This document shows positions 35,289-44,094 of a stretch of DNA of 64,000 nt, piece after piece. A model generated the notes under the pieces. It saw nothing but the letters and a program-made list of their open reading frames with translations, searched no databases and was not told the origin of the DNA. Origin of the DNA: Loktanella sp. M215 (GTDB lineage Bacteria > Pseudomonadota > Alphaproteobacteria > Rhodobacterales > Rhodobacteraceae); the NCBI RefSeq assembly GCF_021735925.1, contig NZ_WMEA01000005.1, positions 62,001 through 126,000 of the forward strand. The letters run 5' to 3'. The position numbers and the translations under genes are program-made. Within the stretch, counting starts at the first letter, position 1; each line of letters opens with the position of its first letter.

Positions 35289-37675
35289 GAAAGCCTCCAG
35301 AAGTCCGGGCGGTCGCGATAATCGGCGCCGACGAGCGCCTCGCCCTTTTCCATGCCGCCAAGGATGGTGAGATTGGGCCCAAGAGCGCTCAGATCGGCAT
35401 CGACGACGATCGAGCCCTGATCGTCACGGATGAGCGCCAAGCGGCTGTTGCTGCCCGTGTTGAGAAGGACGTCGAGCTCCTTCTCCGTGAGGTTCAGCAT
35501 GGCGTAGTCCGCAGGCTGTGCGCGGATATTGGGCAGCAGGATCTGTGTCGGCACGGCCTCGACGATGGTCTTGCCGGTCCGGGTGCGCTCGAGCTGGCTT
35601 GCGTATTGCGTCATCATCACGGCGACGGTGTTCTGCTTGCGCGCGGTCACCAGCCAGTTCGACAGCCGTTCGGCGAAATACGCGTTGTCGAGCGCCTTCC
35701 AAGCCTCGTCGATCACGATGATGGTGGGGCGGCGATCCTCGATCTCGCGTTCGACCCGGCGGAAAAGATAGGAGAGGACCGCCATCCGCTCCTTGTCGGC
35801 CTCGCTGTCGAGAATGCCGGTCAGATCGAAGCCCACCACATCGCCCTTGAGCGAGAACGTGTCTTCGAGGCTCTGGCCGAAGATCCAGCCATAGCGGCCG
35901 TCTTCGGTCCACTCGAGCAGGCGCTGGTGCAGATCGCCGCCATCATCGGTGGACACAAAAAGCGATGCGAAATCCCGCCAGTTCCGCAGGGCCGGATTGG
36001 TGGCCTGCGCGTTCTGGCGCACGACCTCCTGGATGCGGTTGGTCTGCGCCGGGGTCAGGGGCTTGTCGGCGCGGTAGAGCAGGGTTGTGAGCCAATCCGA
36101 GAGCCAGGCGGTGCCGCGCGCATCGGTCTCGGTCCAGAGCGGGTTGAGACCCGTGGGCTGGCCGGCGTTCAGGGAGGCGTAGCGCCCGCCATTGGCGCGC
36201 ACCGCCATCTCCATGCCAAGACGGTAATCGAAGACGAAGATCCGCGCCCCTGCTCGACGGGCTTGGGTCATCAGGAAGGCGGACAGCACCGATTTGCCCG
36301 ACCCGGGCCGCCCCATGATCAGGGTATGGCCGCTGGTCGGTTCTTTGTCGGGCGATCCCTGCTCGTGATAGGAAAACCGGTAGGCGCTTTGCTCGGGCGT
36401 GGGCAGATAGGTGACGACCCGGCCCCAGGGGGTAAGTGCTGCAGGTTTGCCGAGCTGTGTCCGGTGGAAGGCCGCAAAATCCGCGAAGTTGCGGTTGGTG
36501 ACGGCGCTGGCGCGGACGCGCTTTGGCTGGTTGCCGGGGTGCTGGCTGAGGTAATGCGCCTTGGCCGCGACCCGCTCGCCAATCATCTTCACGCCCTCGG
36601 TCGCAGCGGCGTTCACGATCTCGGCGCTGAGGGTTTGCAGTTCTTCGAGCGTGTCGCAAAAGAGCGTCACCACCATGTGATGCTCGCCGAAGCTTTGGCG
36701 CTTGGCCTCGAGATCATCGGCGGCGATGTCGAGGGCTTCCAGGAGCGAGAGGGCTGCGTCCTGGCTGGCCTGCATCTGGCGCTTTTGCCGCTTGATGCGG
36801 CCCGCCATGAGGTTCGAATTGATCGGCGTGAAGGAGTGCGTCACGATCATGTCGACCGGCAGGTTCAGCATGTCGAACATGGTGCAGGAGGTGCCTTCCG
36901 AGTATTCCCCGATGGTGAAGCTCTTGCCGTAGCGGTGGCCCACGACGCCCTCGGAAAGCTCGAAATGGTCGCCGTAAATCGTCACGCGGGTATTGGCGAC
37001 GTTGAAGGACAGAAAGCCGTAGGTGTTGGCCGGGTAGAGCGGCAGCTCGGTGCCCGTGTTAAGCGCGCCCAAAAATCCCACCAACTCTCCCGATCCGGCT
37101 GACAGCAGGCGCGGCTTGAGCTCGGTAAGCCCCGAAAGGAAGACGTTCACGGCCTCGCCCAAGCGCTGCAGGCGTTTGCGGGTCTCCTCCTTCAGTCGGT
37201 CCGGCGCGCTGCGGCTGAGGAACGGCAGGAGGCTTTTCGGAGGCGGGCGGTGAATGACGGTGAGCGTCAGTGTTTTGTCGCGGAGCCCGCTGGTCTCGAG
37301 TTTCGCGCGCCAGCGCCGGTCAACCTCGCCTGCGAAGCTGTCCTCACGGATCGGGTCGAGATCAGGTTTGATGGCCTTGGAGACCTTGTGGACGTAATAG
37401 CTGAATTCCGGCCCGAGCTGCGCGACGATGCGGGCAAAAAGCGCCGTCACCTTGTCGAGATAGGCATCGTCGGTCGTGTAGCTGTTGATCCCCTCGAGCC
37501 GAATGCAGCGGAAGAGCTCGTTGACCCGGGTCCGCACGGTCTGGTCGTCGACGAGGCTCACATAGGGCAGCATATGCGCAAGTCGGGTCTCGCGCGAATA
37601 CCAGTCTGGCGTCATCGTGCGGAGGTCGAGAGCCTCGTTGCGGGGTTCATCACGGGGCATAGCTGTCCCCGCCAT
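35285..37675 (-). CDS. virB4: VirB4 T4SS ATPase
   Basis: 796 residues. The N-terminal CagE_TrbE_VirB domain has YSRETRLAHMLPYVSLVDD and STFLPINSN-like SFTPINSNLMAGRIKR; the C-terminal ATPase has Walker A TLIMGRPGSGKSVLSAFLM and Walker B TIIVIDEAWKALDNAYFAER, with NTVAVMMTQYASQLERT. It drives pilus biogenesis. The start is the ATG at 37675, or the ATG at 37660 with GGGGAC before it; both overlap the end of virB3. Confidence 0.93.
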   Translation of the reverse strand: MAGTAMPRDEPRNEALDLRTMTPDWYSRETRLAHMLPYVSLVDDQTVRTRVNELFRCIRLEGINSYTTDDAYLDKVTALFARIVAQLGPEFSYYVHKVSKAIKPDLDPIREDSFAGEVDRRWRAKLETSGLRDKTLTLTVIHRPPPKSLLPFLSRSAPDRLKEETRKRLQRLGEAVNVFLSGLTELKPRLLSAGSGELVGFLGALNTGTELPLYPANTYGFLSFNVANTRVTIYGDHFELSEGVVGHRYGKSFTIGEYSEGTSCTMFDMLNLPVDMIVTHSFTPINSNLMAGRIKRQKRQMQASQDAALSLLEALDIAADDLEAKRQSFGEHHMVVTLFCDTLEELQTLSAEIVNAAATEGVKMIGERVAAKAHYLSQHPGNQPKRVRASAVTNRNFADFAAFHRTQLGKPAALTPWGRVVTYLPTPEQSAYRFSYHEQGSPDKEPTSGHTLIMGRPGSGKSVLSAFLMTQARRAGARIFVFDYRLGMEMAVRANGGRYASLNAGQPTGLNPLWTETDARGTAWLSDWLTTLLYRADKPLTPAQTNRIQEVVRQNAQATNPALRNWRDFASLFVSTDDGGDLHQRLLEWTEDGRYGWIFGQSLEDTFSLKGDVVGFDLTGILDSEADKERMAVLSYLFRRVEREIEDRRPTIIVIDEAWKALDNAYFAERLSNWLVTARKQNTVAVMMTQYASQLERTRTGKTIVEAVPTQILLPNIRAQPADYAMLNLTEKELDVLLNTGSNSRLALIRDDQGSIVVDADLSALGPNLTILGGMEKGEALVGADYRDRPDFWRLS

Positions 37676-37928
37676 GGATGGACCTGTTGCGCGTGGGCGG
37701 TGTCTCCTGCAGGGCCGTCATCATCACATCTATGAAGCGCGGGTCGCAATCTGCGGCCTTCCACAGCACCGGATAGAGAAGGGCGGCGAGAACGAGCACA
37801 GCGATGTGCTGGACCCAGACGAAGAGAAGCACCGAGCCGAAAAGCCAGACCATCGCATACATGATGGGCAGGCCCAGAAGCTTGGGCGGACGCACGAGGC
37901 CGAGGAAGAGAGGCGAGCGCTCAGCCAC
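37650..37928 (-). CDS. virB3: VirB3 inner-membrane protein
   Basis: 92 residues from a GTG at 37928 overlapping the virB2 stop (GTGGCTGA), preferred to a longer upstream frame inside virB2. It has the VirB3 pattern PLFLGLVRPPKLLGLP followed by a double hydrophobic hairpin (AMVWLFGSVLLFVWVQHIAV) and ADCDPRFIDVMM. It works with VirB4 in pilus assembly. Confidence 0.85.
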   Translation of the reverse strand: MAERSPLFLGLVRPPKLLGLPIMYAMVWLFGSVLLFVWVQHIAVLVLAALLYPVLWKAADCDPRFIDVMMTALQETPPTRNRSIHGGDSYAP

Positions 37929-38214
37929 CGGCAAAGACCGCGGCAACGATGGTGGGGGCGGCCGCGACACCGGCGATCCCGACGAGAACCCAGAGCGCCT
38001 GGCGCAGGTCGATGATGTTGAAAAACCAGCTCAAGAAAACGCCGAGGACCGCGAGTGTGGCGATGACCACGCCAAGGGGTCCGGTGAGCGCATCGACAAT
38101 GCCCTGCAACAAGCTTTGGATCGGGGAGAGATCGATGCTTTGCGCAAGGGCGGGTTCGGCAATCAGCAGGAATAGCACCAGCGAGGCAACAAAGAGGTTT
38201 GAAATCTGTCTCAT
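37921..38214 (-). CDS. virB2: VirB2 pilin precursor
   Basis: 97 residues: a long signal peptide (IAEPALAQS cleavage region), then two hydrophobic segments (GPLGVVIATLAVLGVFLSWF and LWVLVGIAGVAAAPTIVAAV) separated by the short polar loop of TrbC/VirB2 pilins. Overlaps virB1 by 4 bp and virB3 by 8 bp. Confidence 0.88.
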   Translation of the reverse strand: MRQISNLFVASLVLFLLIAEPALAQSIDLSPIQSLLQGIVDALTGPLGVVIATLAVLGVFLSWFFNIIDLRQALWVLVGIAGVAAAPTIVAAVFAGG

Positions 38215-38885
38215 GAATTTGATCCTTCCAATCGGGCCACAACGGCCATGACGCGGGCCACGTGGTTCTGGGTTTCTCGGTAAGGGGGAATGCCGCCGTG
38301 TTGGCGCACGGCGTCCGGCCCAGCGTTGTAGGCCGCAAGCGCCAGATGCGGATCGCCGAAGCTTTCCAGCATCATCGCGAGGTAGCGAGCAGAACCGTCA
38401 AGGTTCTGTTGTGGATCGCCCGGGTCGACGCCGAGGTCGCGCGCGGTGTTGGGCATAAGCTGACCAAGGCCAATGGCGCCCGCGTGTGAGATCGCATCCT
38501 GTCTGTAGGCGCTTTCCACCTCGATATTGGCGCGGTAGAGAGCCAGCCAATCCGTGACGGACAGTCCCGCGCGGCGCAAACCGGGATGGCCGGCATAGCG
38601 CAGGGCTGTTGCCTCTATGCCCGAGAGCACGTCTGCGCGGGGCAAGGGGGCTGGCTGGGCAAACGCTGCAAACCTCAGCGCGTCAGGCTCGGAAGCTGCT
38701 TCAGTCTCACCGAAAATGGCCAAACCATCGGACGCCGATCCCTGACCAACGCCGTCATTGTAGTTCCGGGCAAAACTGCTCTGAGACCGGGATGGGGTCA
38801 GAGAGCCGTCGCTCTCCATGACCAGGACCATCTGCGCTGAGGCAGGTGCTGCGACCAGCCAGAGGCAGATGAGGTTAGGTGTCAG
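38211..38885 (-). CDS. virB1: VirB1-like lytic transglycosylase (start codon unclear)
   Basis: About 224 residues. A hydrophobic signal (LICLWLVAAPASAQ) is followed by a linker and an SLT domain: NIEVESAYRQDAISHAGAIG with the catalytic Glu, GLGQLMPNTARDLGVDPGD and LALAAYNAGPDAVRQHGG. It opens peptidoglycan for T4SS assembly. No ATG, GTG or TTG lies just before the signal sequence; a CTG at 38885 is the only plausible codon there, with AAGGG very close. The in-frame ATG at 38831 would remove the signal. The native start may have been lost by mutation. Confidence 0.75.
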   Translation of the reverse strand: MTPNLICLWLVAAPASAQMVLVMESDGSLTPSRSQSSFARNYNDGVGQGSASDGLAIFGETEAASEPDALRFAAFAQPAPLPRADVLSGIEATALRYAGHPGLRRAGLSVTDWLALYRANIEVESAYRQDAISHAGAIGLGQLMPNTARDLGVDPGDPQQNLDGSARYLAMMLESFGDPHLALAAYNAGPDAVRQHGGIPPYRETQNHVARVMAVVARLEGSNS

Positions 38886-39255
38886 CGCCCTTGTCTGATG
38901 GGGTTTTGTCTGACGGCGCGAGTTTGTGCGTACGGCTTGTACCAGCCTCAAGCGGCAGGTCGACTTGCGCAAACCCAAGGCCAATGAAGAAAGACACCAC
39001 GCCGGAGATCGTCTTGAACTCGCGGATCTTGATATCGTTGTAGGTCGTCCGCGTGCGGGCGGTGACGAGGAGCTTTTCCACCCCGTCATCAGAGACAACG
39101 CGCATGATCCAGACCCCGTAATAGCTGGGGCCTTTCTTATGTGCCGACTCCTGGCACAGGATTTCTGCGCTATAGCCGCTTTCCACGAGCTCGCGGAACC
39201 TGGCTTCCGTAACCACATTTGGTGCTTCGATGTCCCAGTTCATGGCCCGGCTCAC
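38875..39255 (-). CDS. Conserved hypothetical protein at the head of the virB operon
   Basis: 126 residues from a GTG at 39255 (GGAGAAA upstream). The sequence is soluble and mixed alpha/beta (EARFRELVESGYSAEILCQE, then YYGVWIMRVVSDDGVEKLLV and KIREFKTISGVVSFFIGLGF) and ends in a charged tail. It precedes virB1 with an 11-bp overlap, so it is the first gene of the transfer operon. I cannot name a family; a regulatory or accessory role is inferred from position only. Confidence 0.6.
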   Translation of the reverse strand: MSRAMNWDIEAPNVVTEARFRELVESGYSAEILCQESAHKKGPSYYGVWIMRVVSDDGVEKLLVTARTRTTYNDIKIREFKTISGVVSFFIGLGFAQVDLPLEAGTSRTHKLAPSDKTPSDKGADT

Positions 39256-39308
39256 GCTTTCTCCAATGGCGCGACCCTAGGCATTCCCACTTGAAGCCCA
39301 GAGTTACG

Positions 39309-39322
39309 ATAGTATACTATCA
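39309..39322. promoter_or_regulatory. Perfect 14-bp palindrome upstream of the virB operon
   Basis: GATAGTATACTATC lies about 55 bp before the first gene of the minus-strand operon, within a promoter-like stretch (TTGCAGTTGATAGTATACT read on the minus strand). A related ATAGTATAT sequence precedes the 40587-41342 gene. It is a probable operator, perhaps for the XRE protein encoded at 39830. Confidence 0.5.
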
Positions 39323-39411
39323 ACTGCAAGATGTAATATCGTGCTTTAGCTGTAGTTTGGTTGCGCAAACACTAGTCACGGCCAGTGTCCGCGATCAAGG
39401 AGATAACAGGT

Positions 39412-39705
39412 TTGAGAAACCCAAGGTTGACAGGCCTGCTCCCATTGCAAGCTATGGTCCTTCTGATCTGCGTTCCCGGGCCGGTTTTGGCGGAATCCTG
39501 CTTCGCGCCATCCCGTCCTTTCGTGCCAAGCGATTCGCAGGCAGTGCGGGACTATGCCGACATCATCCGTGGCGATTTCGAAGACTACATCCAGGATATC
39601 CAGAGCTACTTCCGTTGCCTCGACAGCGAACGCGCCCGCGCCTTCGAGGAAGCGCGCGAAGTCAGCGACGACTATGCCCGGTTTCTGCAAATGGTAGGGA
39701 ATTGA
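39412..39705 (+). CDS. Small exported protein next to the T4SS
   Basis: 97 residues from a TTG at 39412 chosen for AAGGAG 9 bp upstream; an upstream GTG at 39385 is possible. A signal peptide (LLPLQAMVLLICVPGPVLAE) is followed by ESCFAPSRPFVPSDSQAVRD and a helical segment DYIQDIQSYFRCLDSERAR with two Cys. It is transcribed divergently from the virB operon. No named family is recognised. Confidence 0.6.
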   Translation: MRNPRLTGLLPLQAMVLLICVPGPVLAESCFAPSRPFVPSDSQAVRDYADIIRGDFEDYIQDIQSYFRCLDSERARAFEEAREVSDDYARFLQMVGN

Positions 39706-39829
39706 TGGGCAACCTAGGAAGCATCAGGCTTGCAGCCCATGGAAACCAGACGCCGAAAACATACTCAAATATCTACTTTTTAGATAACAGATTTCATCCG
39801 CTAGCGACGTCACAAAAGGTATGTGACGC

Positions 39830-40087
39830 GTGGCAAAGACAATCAGAAGCGCGGGACAGATGGCACTCTGCGAAGCATTGGTCGACGCCCGCATCAAGGC
39901 GGGCCTCGGTCAGGAGGACTTGGCGGTCAAGCTCAAGTGCCATCAATCCCTTGTGGCGCGCATTGAAAGCGGCCAGCGCCGGGTCGACGTCGTCGAACTG
40001 GTCGTTCTGGCGCGCGCCATCGGCTTTGACCCCTTCGAGGTTCTGGCGATCGTGGAAGCCACCACGAAGCCAGACCACCGGATTTGA
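39830..40087 (+). CDS. XRE-family transcriptional regulator
   Basis: 85 residues from a GTG. A complete helix-turn-helix is visible: ALVDARIKAGLGQEDLAVKL, KCHQSLVARIESGQRRVDVV, followed by LVVLARAIGFDPFEVLAIVE. Single-domain XRE proteins of this size act as DNA-binding repressors. Placement next to the divergent virB promoter with its palindrome makes it a candidate regulator of transfer. Confidence 0.8.
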   Translation: MAKTIRSAGQMALCEALVDARIKAGLGQEDLAVKLKCHQSLVARIESGQRRVDVVELVVLARAIGFDPFEVLAIVEATTKPDHRI

Positions 40088-40258
40088 GCCATTACATCAA
40101 TCGAGAACACGGGAGCTGACTTCTTCCAGTGTGAATATCGGAACCGCGGGGAACAATAGAAAACCGATATTAACGAAAACCGGCATGGCGCAGCAGCAAA
40201 CACTTTTGAAGCCCAAGCTGCTATCCGCAACGCCCATTTGCAGGAAGTTTAAAAGATA

Positions 40259-40483
40259 GTGAATGAAGATAAAGTCGAAGGCGTCGCTATCGCCAATTTG
40301 ATTGCAGCCGATGAGAACAACGTTGTCGGCTGGGTTTATCGATGGAACACAGGTGCGTTGGCAATCCGGTGGGACCTGCATGGCGCGCAGCGCGTTTCAA
40401 GGATTTACCCGGATCTCTGCGATGCCGATAAAGCTGAAATCGACTTCGCGTCTCTCACGCAGCTGCCCTGTCGCGACGACTGA
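40259..40483 (+). CDS. Hypothetical small protein
   Basis: 74 residues from a GTG with GGAAG further upstream. The composition is protein-like and acidic (EDKVEGVAIANLIAADENNV, then GWVYRWNTGALAIRWDL), unlike the GC-rich shadow frames elsewhere. No family is recognised, and it might be spurious. It sits between the XRE gene and the convergent exported-protein gene. Confidence 0.35.
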   Translation: MNEDKVEGVAIANLIAADENNVVGWVYRWNTGALAIRWDLHGAQRVSRIYPDLCDADKAEIDFASLTQLPCRDD

Positions 40484-40586
40484 CATGGGAAAATATGGCT
40501 TTTATGGCCCTCGAATGTGTGCTTGTGCCTGCATTCCAGGTTTGAATTTGCACAAGAATCTGCGCGACCTCGCTGCGGCTCAACAG

Positions 40587-41342
40587 TCAGTAATTGACCT
40601 GCTCGAAGCCGTAATTCTCGCTATAATCACGCCAGTCTACGAAGACCGATCTGTGAAAAATACTCGGGCAGTGCTCGCCCCATCGCTCGAGACCGGCATG
40701 CGCAGCAGGAAGCGCTGCGGGTGAAGACTCCCTCCACGAAAAATCGCCCTGGATCCCGTAGGTGCCGAGGACAACGACGGCGCTGCGGTTGCAGTCGCCA
40801 TCTCGCCCGGACTCGTGCTGGCGGGCATAACGAACGTCAAAAACGCGAATGGAGCGCACGAAATTGAACTCCGGCCCGCTGATATCGATGTCGGCGCGGT
40901 TTTCAACGAGATGGAGGGCGTAGTCAGCCCGCACGAGGTTGCCCCAGCCAGCGTCGGAGCCTTTGAACCCGGGCATACCGCCTGCCCTGGTAGCCTGATC
41001 AACGAGCGGGGCTGATGAGTTTGGTGGGGTTCCAGCAGTACCATACAGGGCATCGAATATCCGGTCCGTGGGGCGCGACCTTGCAGGCCCATCGAAAGAC
41101 GCATCCATCGGGCAGCGCCAAATCTGAAGCGGCGGCTCCACCGGCCAAGGTGTGATGCGCCGGATGAACTCGGCCCGAGTGCGTCCGCATGGCACGGAAG
41201 CTGGCCATCCACCGGATAAACACAGCAGGATGGCGCAATCGATCTGATAGGTTTGGGCGCGGGCTTGCGTCGGAACTGTTGGCGCGGTCAAGGCGAGAGC
41301 TAAAAAGGCCGCCAGAGCGAGGTTTTTGAAGTCGAAACGCAT
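40587..41342 (-). CDS. Exported protein associated with the transfer region
   Basis: 251 residues with a clear signal peptide (ALALTAPTVPTQARAQ). The mature part has paired Cys (QIDCAILLCLSGGWPASVPC, IWRCPMDASF, GDCNRSAVVV) and a Trp-rich end (VDWRDYSENYGFEQ). Such proteins recur beside T4SS genes on Rhodobacteraceae plasmids; I cannot give a function. A promoter-like sequence sharing ATAGTATA with the virB palindrome lies upstream. Confidence 0.65.
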   Translation of the reverse strand: MRFDFKNLALAAFLALALTAPTVPTQARAQTYQIDCAILLCLSGGWPASVPCGRTRAEFIRRITPWPVEPPLQIWRCPMDASFDGPARSRPTDRIFDALYGTAGTPPNSSAPLVDQATRAGGMPGFKGSDAGWGNLVRADYALHLVENRADIDISGPEFNFVRSIRVFDVRYARQHESGRDGDCNRSAVVVLGTYGIQGDFSWRESSPAALPAAHAGLERWGEHCPSIFHRSVFVDWRDYSENYGFEQVNY

Positions 41343-41518
41343 GGTAAGGACCCTTGATAATCTTTACCCAGCTTACATACGAAAATATACTATTGCAACA
41401 TTGATGGTGGTTGCGGTGGTCAGCAAGATCGCAAGGTGACAGCGTCGATTGGCCTCTGCCGGTCACGCCGTGCCAAGCGTCTCCGCACGCAGCAGGTGAA
41501 CAATCTGCTTCAGGCTGG

Positions 41519-41824
41519 TCAGGTCATTGATGGCGCCCGACCCAAGATACGTATCCTCGATGGCAACGAAGTGGCAGTCTTCGTTAGACGCTGTTCGAGC
41601 CGGGTAATGTAGGAAGCCATATTCCCACGCGGGAACATCTGGCGGACTTCTCCGACAAAGGCTGGCAACAATGTGGCGAAGGCTGGGTTGTCGCGGGCGG
41701 CGGAGACATAATGGAGGAGCTTTTCGCCGACAAGATAATCCAAGGCCGCCTCGTCACCGAAGCGTTTCCGGATGCCGTGCGTAGCCTCGCACTGTTCGCG
41801 CCAGATATCCTCGAACTTTCCCAT
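41519..41824 (-). CDS. Conserved hypothetical small protein
   Basis: 101 residues from the ATG at 41824 (GGGAAG upstream), preferred to a longer frame. It reads MGKFEDIWREQCEATHGIRK, then FGDEAALDYLVGEKLLHYVS and FVGEVRQMFPRGNMASYITR, a helical soluble protein. The frame's last codons overlap a plus-strand open segment of unknown nature. No named family is recognised; similar proteins are frequent on mobile elements. Confidence 0.55.
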   Translation of the reverse strand: MGKFEDIWREQCEATHGIRKRFGDEAALDYLVGEKLLHYVSAARDNPAFATLLPAFVGEVRQMFPRGNMASYITRLEQRLTKTATSLPSRIRILGRAPSMT

Positions 41825-42243
41825 GCGACTATCTTCCCTGACCATGGTTGTTCTGCTCCGGCATGATATCGCAATCCCCGATTGAAGCCATTCTTCAAGT
41901 TGTGACCACCACCGCCGCCCGGAGAGTTTCTTGACCGCTACGGCAACTGCTTTCTTCTGTCCAACGAGGTTGAACATTTATCTGAGCTCTGTTGATGTAG
42001 GGCAACACCAGATCGCAGGCGACTGGGGCAGCGGTGAGCGATGCACCGCTGCCATGCCGGATTAGATAGGCGAGAGTAATTTCCAAATGCGGCAGGAGCG
42101 ACAGCCATGTACTTCGCATGATCACCCCGGTTTCACCGTAGATTGGCCAAACTGGGCACAACTGCCGCGCGGCATACCGTATTGCTGAACATCTGATTGA
42201 TTCGGTCTTGCTCGCCATCGCGTGCGTTCCATATCCGACGGCG
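41825..42243. other. Intergenic region of about 420 bp
   Basis: I see no gene I can support here. It marks the junction between the transfer region and the metal-resistance cargo. A minus-strand frame of 127 codons crosses it, but its composition looks random. Confidence 0.45.
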
Positions 42244-43167
42244 TCACGCTGTGGTGCTTGAGGCAGCCTGTGGGTCATGACGGACCTGCTGAAAAGACCA
42301 CCAGATCAGCGCCATTCCGACGATCACCATCGGCAAGGACAGGATCTGACCCATTGTCAGACCCCAGTCCCCGATCTGCAAGACATAGCCCACCGGGTTA
42401 CCAAGGCTGACAAATTGAAGATCCGGCTGTCGGAACAGCTCGACAAAAGCCCGCGACAAACCATAGCCCGCAAGGAAAACTCCGGTGATCGCACCCGGCG
42501 ATTTGAGCCAGCCGCGCCGCCATCCGAGAACCAGGAGCAACGTGCCCAGCATGACGCCTTCCAGCAGCGCCTCGTAGAGCTGAGACGGATGGCGTGCACA
42601 GAGCCCAGCGATGCCCTCGCAGGCCTGCGCCGCGTCACCCGGAAAGGTGACGCCCCAAGGCATGTCAGTCGGGCGGCCCCATAGTTCGTTATTTGTAAAA
42701 TTGGCCAGACGCCCCAGCAACAGCCCCGGCGGCGCGGCCAGTGCCAGCAGGTCCGCGGTGCTCAGCAAGGGCGCTTTCTGGCGCAGGCAGAATGCCGTTG
42801 CGGCAATGACCACGCCGATAAAGCCGCCGTGAAATGACATGCCACCCTGCCAGACCATCAGGATCTCCAGTGGGTTCTGCAGGTAGTATTCGGGCTGGTA
42901 AAACATCGTATAGCCGACACGCCCGCCGATGATGACACCGGCTACGATCCAGGTGACAAGGTCTTCGATCTGGCTACGCGAGACCGGTGGCCCCGCTATA
43001 CCCCAAACGGCTGGTTTTCGGATCGTCCGCATGCAGATCCACGCGGCGATGATGAAACCGGCGATATAGGCCATCGCATACCAGCGCAGCGCAAGGTGCA
43101 ACGACCCCAGCTCGATCGCAAAGATATCCGGGCCGATATCCGGAAACGGGATTGCAGCAGTCAGCAT
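42244..43167 (-). CDS. lgt: Prolipoprotein diacylglyceryl transferase
   Basis: 307 residues, normal for Lgt, with about seven membrane segments. Hallmarks: [48 protein letters not shown] with the essential His, [18 protein letters not shown] (Lgt signature), [13 protein letters not shown] and [16 protein letters not shown]. It transfers diacylglycerol to lipobox Cys residues. An extra lgt in metal-resistance islands is common; here it begins the copper cluster, about 170 bp from the EF-hand gene on the same strand. Confidence 0.93.
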   Translation of the reverse strand: MLTAAIPFPDIGPDIFAIELGSLHLALRWYAMAYIAGFIIAAWICMRTIRKPAVWGIAGPPVSRSQIEDLVTWIVAGVIIGGRVGYTMFYQPEYYLQNPLEILMVWQGGMSFHGGFIGVVIAATAFCLRQKAPLLSTADLLALAAPPGLLLGRLANFTNNELWGRPTDMPWGVTFPGDAAQACEGIAGLCARHPSQLYEALLEGVMLGTLLLVLGWRRGWLKSPGAITGVFLAGYGLSRAFVELFRQPDLQFVSLGNPVGYVLQIGDWGLTMGQILSLPMVIVGMALIWWSFQQVRHDPQAASSTTA

Positions 43168-43338
43168 TGTTTTCGCTTTCGGGAGTGTTGAGAGTGGATG
43201 CCACTTTAAGCAAAGTAGCTGCAGGACACCTGCCTGGCGACCGGACGACGAGGTCGCCGCCTGTGTGATCCTGCGACATCCGTATTGTATGGATGTTCAA
43301 GGCAGTGGCGCCGTCACACTGTGACGGCGCCAGATCGA

Positions 43339-43953
43339 TCAGTTGCCGGTCTTGGTTTCGTCGTCGTTCATGTCCATTTTCATGTCCATGCCACCGTCGG
43401 ATTGACCCATCATGCCGCCCATCCCGGAGTGCATCTTTTCCATGCGCGCCATCTTGTCGGCGGGAGCGGTCATTTCTTCACCTGTGACAGAGCCGTCGCC
43501 GTCGGCGTCGAGCTCTTGAAACCGGTCCACCATCATTTCACGTATCATGGCGCTGTGCAGCGTCTCGAACTCGGCAATCGAAAGCGCACCGTTACCGTCG
43601 GCGTCGTATTCCGTCAGCTTGGCTTGCAGCTCGGTCCGCATCTCGTCGGCGGTGACGGTGCCGTCTTCATTGGTGTCGAACATCTTCATCATGTCGCCGC
43701 CCATCTGGCCACCATCCATCATACCGCCGCCCATCATGTTGCCGTGCATGCGCTGCATCATGCCCATCATGTCGGACATGCCCCCCACCATGCCTTTGCC
43801 GCCGTCGTGCATCGCCATGCCGCCACCGTTCATCGACCCGGACTGGCCCTGCCCGTCGTGGGATGCGGCGATGGCAACGCCACCCAGCAGGGTCGCAACC
43901 GATGCGGTTGCCGCGAGAAGAAATTTACGGCTCGTCTGAAAGTATGTGGTCAT
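43339..43953 (-). CDS. Met-rich periplasmic EF-hand protein
   Basis: 204 residues with a signal peptide (LLAATASVATLLGGVAIAAS). A Met/Gly/His-rich region (GKGMVGGMSDMMGMMQRMHG and further) suggests Cu(I) binding; three EF-hand loops follow, FDTNEDGTVTADE, YDADGNGALSIAE and LDADGDGSVTGEE. The C-terminus is again Met-rich. A CueR-type promoter lies upstream on the minus strand, supporting copper control. Likely role: periplasmic copper or calcium binding in copper tolerance; this is inferred. Confidence 0.75.
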   Translation of the reverse strand: MTTYFQTSRKFLLAATASVATLLGGVAIAASHDGQGQSGSMNGGGMAMHDGGKGMVGGMSDMMGMMQRMHGNMMGGGMMDGGQMGGDMMKMFDTNEDGTVTADEMRTELQAKLTEYDADGNGALSIAEFETLHSAMIREMMVDRFQELDADGDGSVTGEEMTAPADKMARMEKMHSGMGGMMGQSDGGMDMKMDMNDDETKTGN

Positions 43954-43977
43954 GTCGTTCTCCTTTGATCTGATTGA

Positions 43978-44010
43978 CAGGTGGGGGGTTCTGCCACTGG
44001 AAGGTCAAGG
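43978..44010 (-). promoter_or_regulatory. CueR-type promoter of the EF-hand gene
   Basis: Read on the minus strand: TTGACC, then a 20-bp spacer with the interrupted repeat CCTTCCAGTGGCAGAACCCC, then ACCTGT. The long spacer with a central dyad is the hallmark of MerR/CueR-activated promoters. Confidence 0.65.
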
Positions 44011-44036
44011 ACGTCACAATAATAAAGTCGATCCCC

Positions 44037-44068
44037 TTGACCTTCCAGCAAGTGGAACCCCCATCTGT
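44037..44068 (+). promoter_or_regulatory. CueR-type promoter of copA
   Basis: TTGACC (44037-44042), a spacer of about 20 bp with CCTTCCAGCAAGTGGAACC, and a weak -10 near ATCTGT. It is divergent from the EF-hand promoter, and the two share nearly the same dyad. Confidence 0.7.
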
Positions 44069-44094
44069 GTAAGGAACCAAAGCAGGATTGTCCG

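Noticed and set aside
35606-37102. 498-codon plus-strand frame opposite virB4
   Set aside because: Antisense shadow of a clear VirB4 ATPase; no domain or RBS.
41405-41640. Plus-strand open segment containing NNLLQAGQVIDGARPKIR
   Set aside because: Looks peptide-like, perhaps a remnant, but has no start, no family I recognise and overlaps the end of the 41519-41824 gene.
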